Source of the DNA: JBJXFY01 sp046155815
GTDB lineage: Bacteria; Verrucomicrobiota; Verrucomicrobiia; Limisphaerales; CAIMTB01
DNA length: 7,912 bases
Assembly (NCBI GenBank): GCA_046155815.1
Contig: JBJXFY010000218.1
Span: 1 to 7,912 of the forward strand
Direction of reading: 5' to 3'
The notes beneath the pieces are model-generated. The model was not told the origin of the DNA. It did no database searches and saw only the letters and a list, made by a program, of their open reading frames with translations. This document shows positions 6,265 through 7,912 of the stretch, one piece after another (position 1 is the stretch's first letter; each line of letters opens with the position of its first letter). Position numbers and translations under genes: made by a program.

Positions 6265-6947
6265 CCGCGGCAGTTCACCAGATTCGCCCCCGGTCGCCAA
6301 GCGGCGCACGGTGGCGGACGTGAAAAGCCCAAGGTCCGCGCTCCTGGGACGCGCCGTCGGCCCAACCGTCGCGTGCCGCCGAGCTCTTGCCAGCCCCGCA
6401 CGGAAGCCCGTGGCCGGCCTCACGGTTGAGGGAACCTCCGCGGCTTGGTGGCGCGCAGGGCGCGGCATCGGGCATCGCCCGGCCCAGCGCAACCGCGCCG
6501 CGAGCCATGCCGGGACAAGCTCCGGGATCCGGACCGCCGGCTGGGGCTTGGAGCGTGGGAACAGCAACGTCCCCGGCGAGGAGACCGGCGGGCCCTGGGC
6601 ACACACGGAAATCACCCAAGGCCCGCCCTCCTTCCTCCCGGAAGGAAACCTCACGTCCCACCCAGTTTGCCCGGCCGCCGCGAAACGGCGCGGCAGCCGT
6701 GGGCCGTCTGGTGGCCGATCGAGTGGGACGCGCGGAAAAAACCTCATCCCCTCCGCCTGACGCAAGCGGATTCTGCGGCGCGTCGCGGAATGCTGGCCCG
6801 ATCCTCGCGATGAGATCGCACGCCGCCGGGCCGGGCGGGGGATCGGATGCCGCCTGCCCGCCACGAAACGCCGCTCCGTGCGTGCCGCTGATCCGGGCCG
6901 GCCAAGGCGTTCCGGCGGGCCTCTCAATCCCCCGGGACGACAATCGC
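6265..6947. other. Gene-free intergenic region with tandem hairpins
   Basis: These 683 bp lie between two genes on the minus strand. Translations in all frames are Arg/Pro/Gly/Ala-rich without motifs, so I call no gene. The region should include the 3' end of the prenyltransferase transcript and the promoter and leader of the DUF5690 gene, but no clear -35/-10 pair was found. Structure is plentiful: the tandem hairpins at 6587-6645, a GC-rich hairpin around 6672-6694, and on the minus strand a T-run (complement of 6735-6740). That T-run lies too far from its nearest stem to be a convincing terminator. Confidence 0.65.
6587..6645 (-). other. Two adjacent hairpins upstream of the DUF5690 gene (possible structured leader RNA)
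   Basis: On the minus strand, a 6-bp stem (6640-6645 with 6630-6635, four-base loop) is followed two bases later by a 13-bp stem (6615-6627 with 6587-6599, 15-base loop). The single imperfect pair, 6595/6619, is C-A on the plus strand but a permitted G-U in minus-strand RNA, which hints that the minus strand is the functional one. The structure lies about 320 bases before the DUF5690 start and about 300 bases after the prenyltransferase stop. No T-run follows. It could be a leader element, a transcript-end stabiliser or a dispersed palindromic repeat. Confidence 0.45.
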
Positions 6948-7817
6948 TCAAGTGGCCGGAACCACCTTCTGAAACGCCAGGCTCAGGCCAAAGAACGCGA
7001 GGAACGCCCCCCCGTACGGCCACGGGTCCGGCGCGAGCGCGAGCAGGTCCACCAGCGGGATGCCGGCCAGCAGCGCCGCCACGCAGCGGCCGGGGTCCGG
7101 CCGGGCGCGCCAGAGGTGGCTGAGCGAGCGGACCGTCCACATCGCGTAGAGGCCGAGCGGGGCGAGCACGCGGGGCAGTTCCTCCGGCGGGTTGGCCAGC
7201 AGCGCGAGCAGCGCCGGCGCGGCGAGCGGCAGCAGCGGCCACCACGTCAGCGCGCCGCCGGCGCTTTCGCGGCGCGCCACGTAGCTCAGGCCCACGACGT
7301 ACCCGCCCAGCGCGGTCGCCGCCCACAGCACGTAGCCGCCGGGCGGACCCGCCACCGCCGCCGCCGCCACGAAGAGCAGGTAGCGGCACAGCGCCATCAG
7401 CACGGGGGCGAAGGCCACCGCCTTGTGGACCGCGTCGTACACCAGGATCGCCGCCGTGAGCAGCGCGGCGAAGACCGCCGCCAGCGTGCCCAGCAGCAGG
7501 AACAGGCCGAGGCCGGCCGCCAGCATCGCGAGGCCCAGCGTCCAGACGAGCCGCGCGGGAACCACGCCCGCCGGGATGGGCCGCTCAGGCCGAAACTGCC
7601 GGTCAAACGCCGCGTCGAACGCGTCGTTCAGGTACATGCCGCCCGTGTAGAGCAGCGTGGCGGCGACCAGGGTGAGGGCGAGTTCGCCGCGCGAGAAGCC
7701 GCCCGCCAGCAGCGCGGCGGCGAGCACGTTCGACCAGACCGTCGGCAGGTTCGAGGCGCGGGCGAGCACGAGCAGCGCCCGCGGCAGGGAGGGGGAGGCG
7801 GGCGCGGTGTCGGGCAT
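6948..7817 (-). CDS. UbiA-superfamily prenyltransferase, EboC/SCO3242-like
   Basis: The protein has 289 residues with about eight to nine hydrophobic helices. The ATG at 7817 is preferred over an in-frame TTG at 7856, because that TTG lies inside a hairpin repeat and the extra thirteen residues are not protein-like. The start ALLVLARASNLPTVWSNV (15-32) is typical of UbiA enzymes. The first Asp motif is intact: NDAFDAAFD (64-72), followed by RPERPIPAG (76-84). Residues 127-132 read YDAVHK. Where most UbiA enzymes carry a second Asp-rich motif the sequence has LSYVARRES (177-185), as I recall for EboC and SCO3242-type proteins. UbiA enzymes join a prenyl diphosphate to an acceptor within the membrane; EboC belongs to ebo clusters implicated in moving precursors of cyanobacterial scytonemin and related compounds to the periplasm. 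No quinone-pathway genes are nearby. The superfamily is firm; the subgroup is likely; the acceptor is unknown. Confidence 0.88.
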   Translation of the reverse strand: MPDTAPASPSLPRALLVLARASNLPTVWSNVLAAALLAGGFSRGELALTLVAATLLYTGGMYLNDAFDAAFDRQFRPERPIPAGVVPARLVWTLGLAMLAAGLGLFLLLGTLAAVFAALLTAAILVYDAVHKAVAFAPVLMALCRYLLFVAAAAVAGPPGGYVLWAATALGGYVVGLSYVARRESAGGALTWWPLLPLAAPALLALLANPPEELPRVLAPLGLYAMWTVRSLSHLWRARPDPGRCVAALLAGIPLVDLLALAPDPWPYGGAFLAFFGLSLAFQKVVPAT

Positions 7818-7840
7818 CGGCTGCGGAGTGAAGCGCGGGA

Positions 7841-7912
7841 CGCCGGCCCGCGGCAAGCGGGGGCCGAGGGGCAGGCCTTCCAGCCTGCCGAGGCTCGGGA
7901 CGATGCCGTGGC
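7841..7912. repeat. Hairpin-rich intergenic repeat at right edge
   Basis: GGCAGGC (7870-7876) and GCCTGCC (7883-7889) form a perfect 7-bp stem around a six-base loop. CCGAG (7864-7868) with CTCGG (7894-7898) extends it across a small asymmetric loop. Next to it CGGCC (7844-7848) can pair with GGCCG (7862-7866), competing with the first structure. It lies just upstream of the prenyltransferase start and runs to the window edge. I associate GCAGGCTGGAAG-GCCTGCC-type palindromes with dispersed intergenic repeats of PVC genomes, from memory only. Confidence 0.5.

Noticed and set aside
852..6586. Shared 13-mer CGGCGAGGAGACC at 852-864 and 6574-6586 as a common regulatory site
   Set aside because: A match of this length is expected about once by chance in a G+C-rich window of this size, and the flanks do not agree.
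6275..6943. 222-codon minus-strand frame filling the 683-bp gap
   Set aside because: Composition is Arg/Pro/Gly/Ala-rich, no motif, no ribosome site, and it overlaps strong palindromes; more likely non-coding.
7815..7856. Alternative TTG start (7856) for the prenyltransferase
   Set aside because: It lies in a hairpin repeat, has no ribosome site, and adds thirteen residues unlike the family; ATG at 7817 gives a normal N-terminus.

Overview
The window is very G+C-rich (roughly 70% by eye, not computed). Its gene content suggests a Verrucomicrobiota or related PVC-group bacterium. The pointers are a Gfo/Idh/MocA oxidoreductase, a PQQ-type propeller beginning with the WPDWRGPRRDG signature, a DUF5690 membrane protein, and intergenic repeats of the TTCGTGTCCATTCGTGTCC kind that I associate from memory with that group. 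The taxonomic call is inference only. No rRNA, tRNA, CRISPR array, transposase or phage gene was seen.

Layout. Positions 1-403 (minus) hold the N-terminal 134 residues of a Gfo/Idh/MocA oxidoreductase that runs off the left edge. Positions 404-907 are a gene-free divergent spacer with an inverted pair of TGGACACGAAT-type repeats around a hairpin-rich core, a possible remnant of a cytochrome-like C-terminus, and a perfect 8-bp hairpin close to the next gene. Positions 908-4893 (plus) form a tight three-gene operon: a membrane-anchored NHL/SMP-30-like propeller with two vicinal-cysteine motifs; a membrane-anchored fusion of a PhnD-type binding domain with a PQQ-like propeller; and a predicted lipoprotein with the fold and complete cysteine triad of thioredoxin-coupled arsenate reductase (ArsC). 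A 45-bp convergent gap separates it from 4939-6264 (minus), a 12-TM MFS-like DUF5690 protein. Positions 6265-6947 are a 683-bp gene-free, hairpin-rich stretch. Positions 6948-7817 (minus) encode a UbiA-superfamily prenyltransferase of apparent EboC/SCO3242 type, and 7818-7912 carries another hairpin repeat.

How the genes may work together. All three operon products are predicted to act outside the cytoplasm and are rich in cysteine where disulfide, thiol or metal chemistry would be plausible. The PhnD-type fold is also used by AioX, a periplasmic arsenite-binding sensor protein, and the third gene carries the ArsC triad. An exported oxyanion- or arsenic-handling (or redox-sensing) module is therefore a reasonable but unproven hypothesis, and it is the most interesting part of the window. 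The DUF5690 and UbiA genes point the same way on the opposite strand, but the long gap between them makes a single transcript uncertain.
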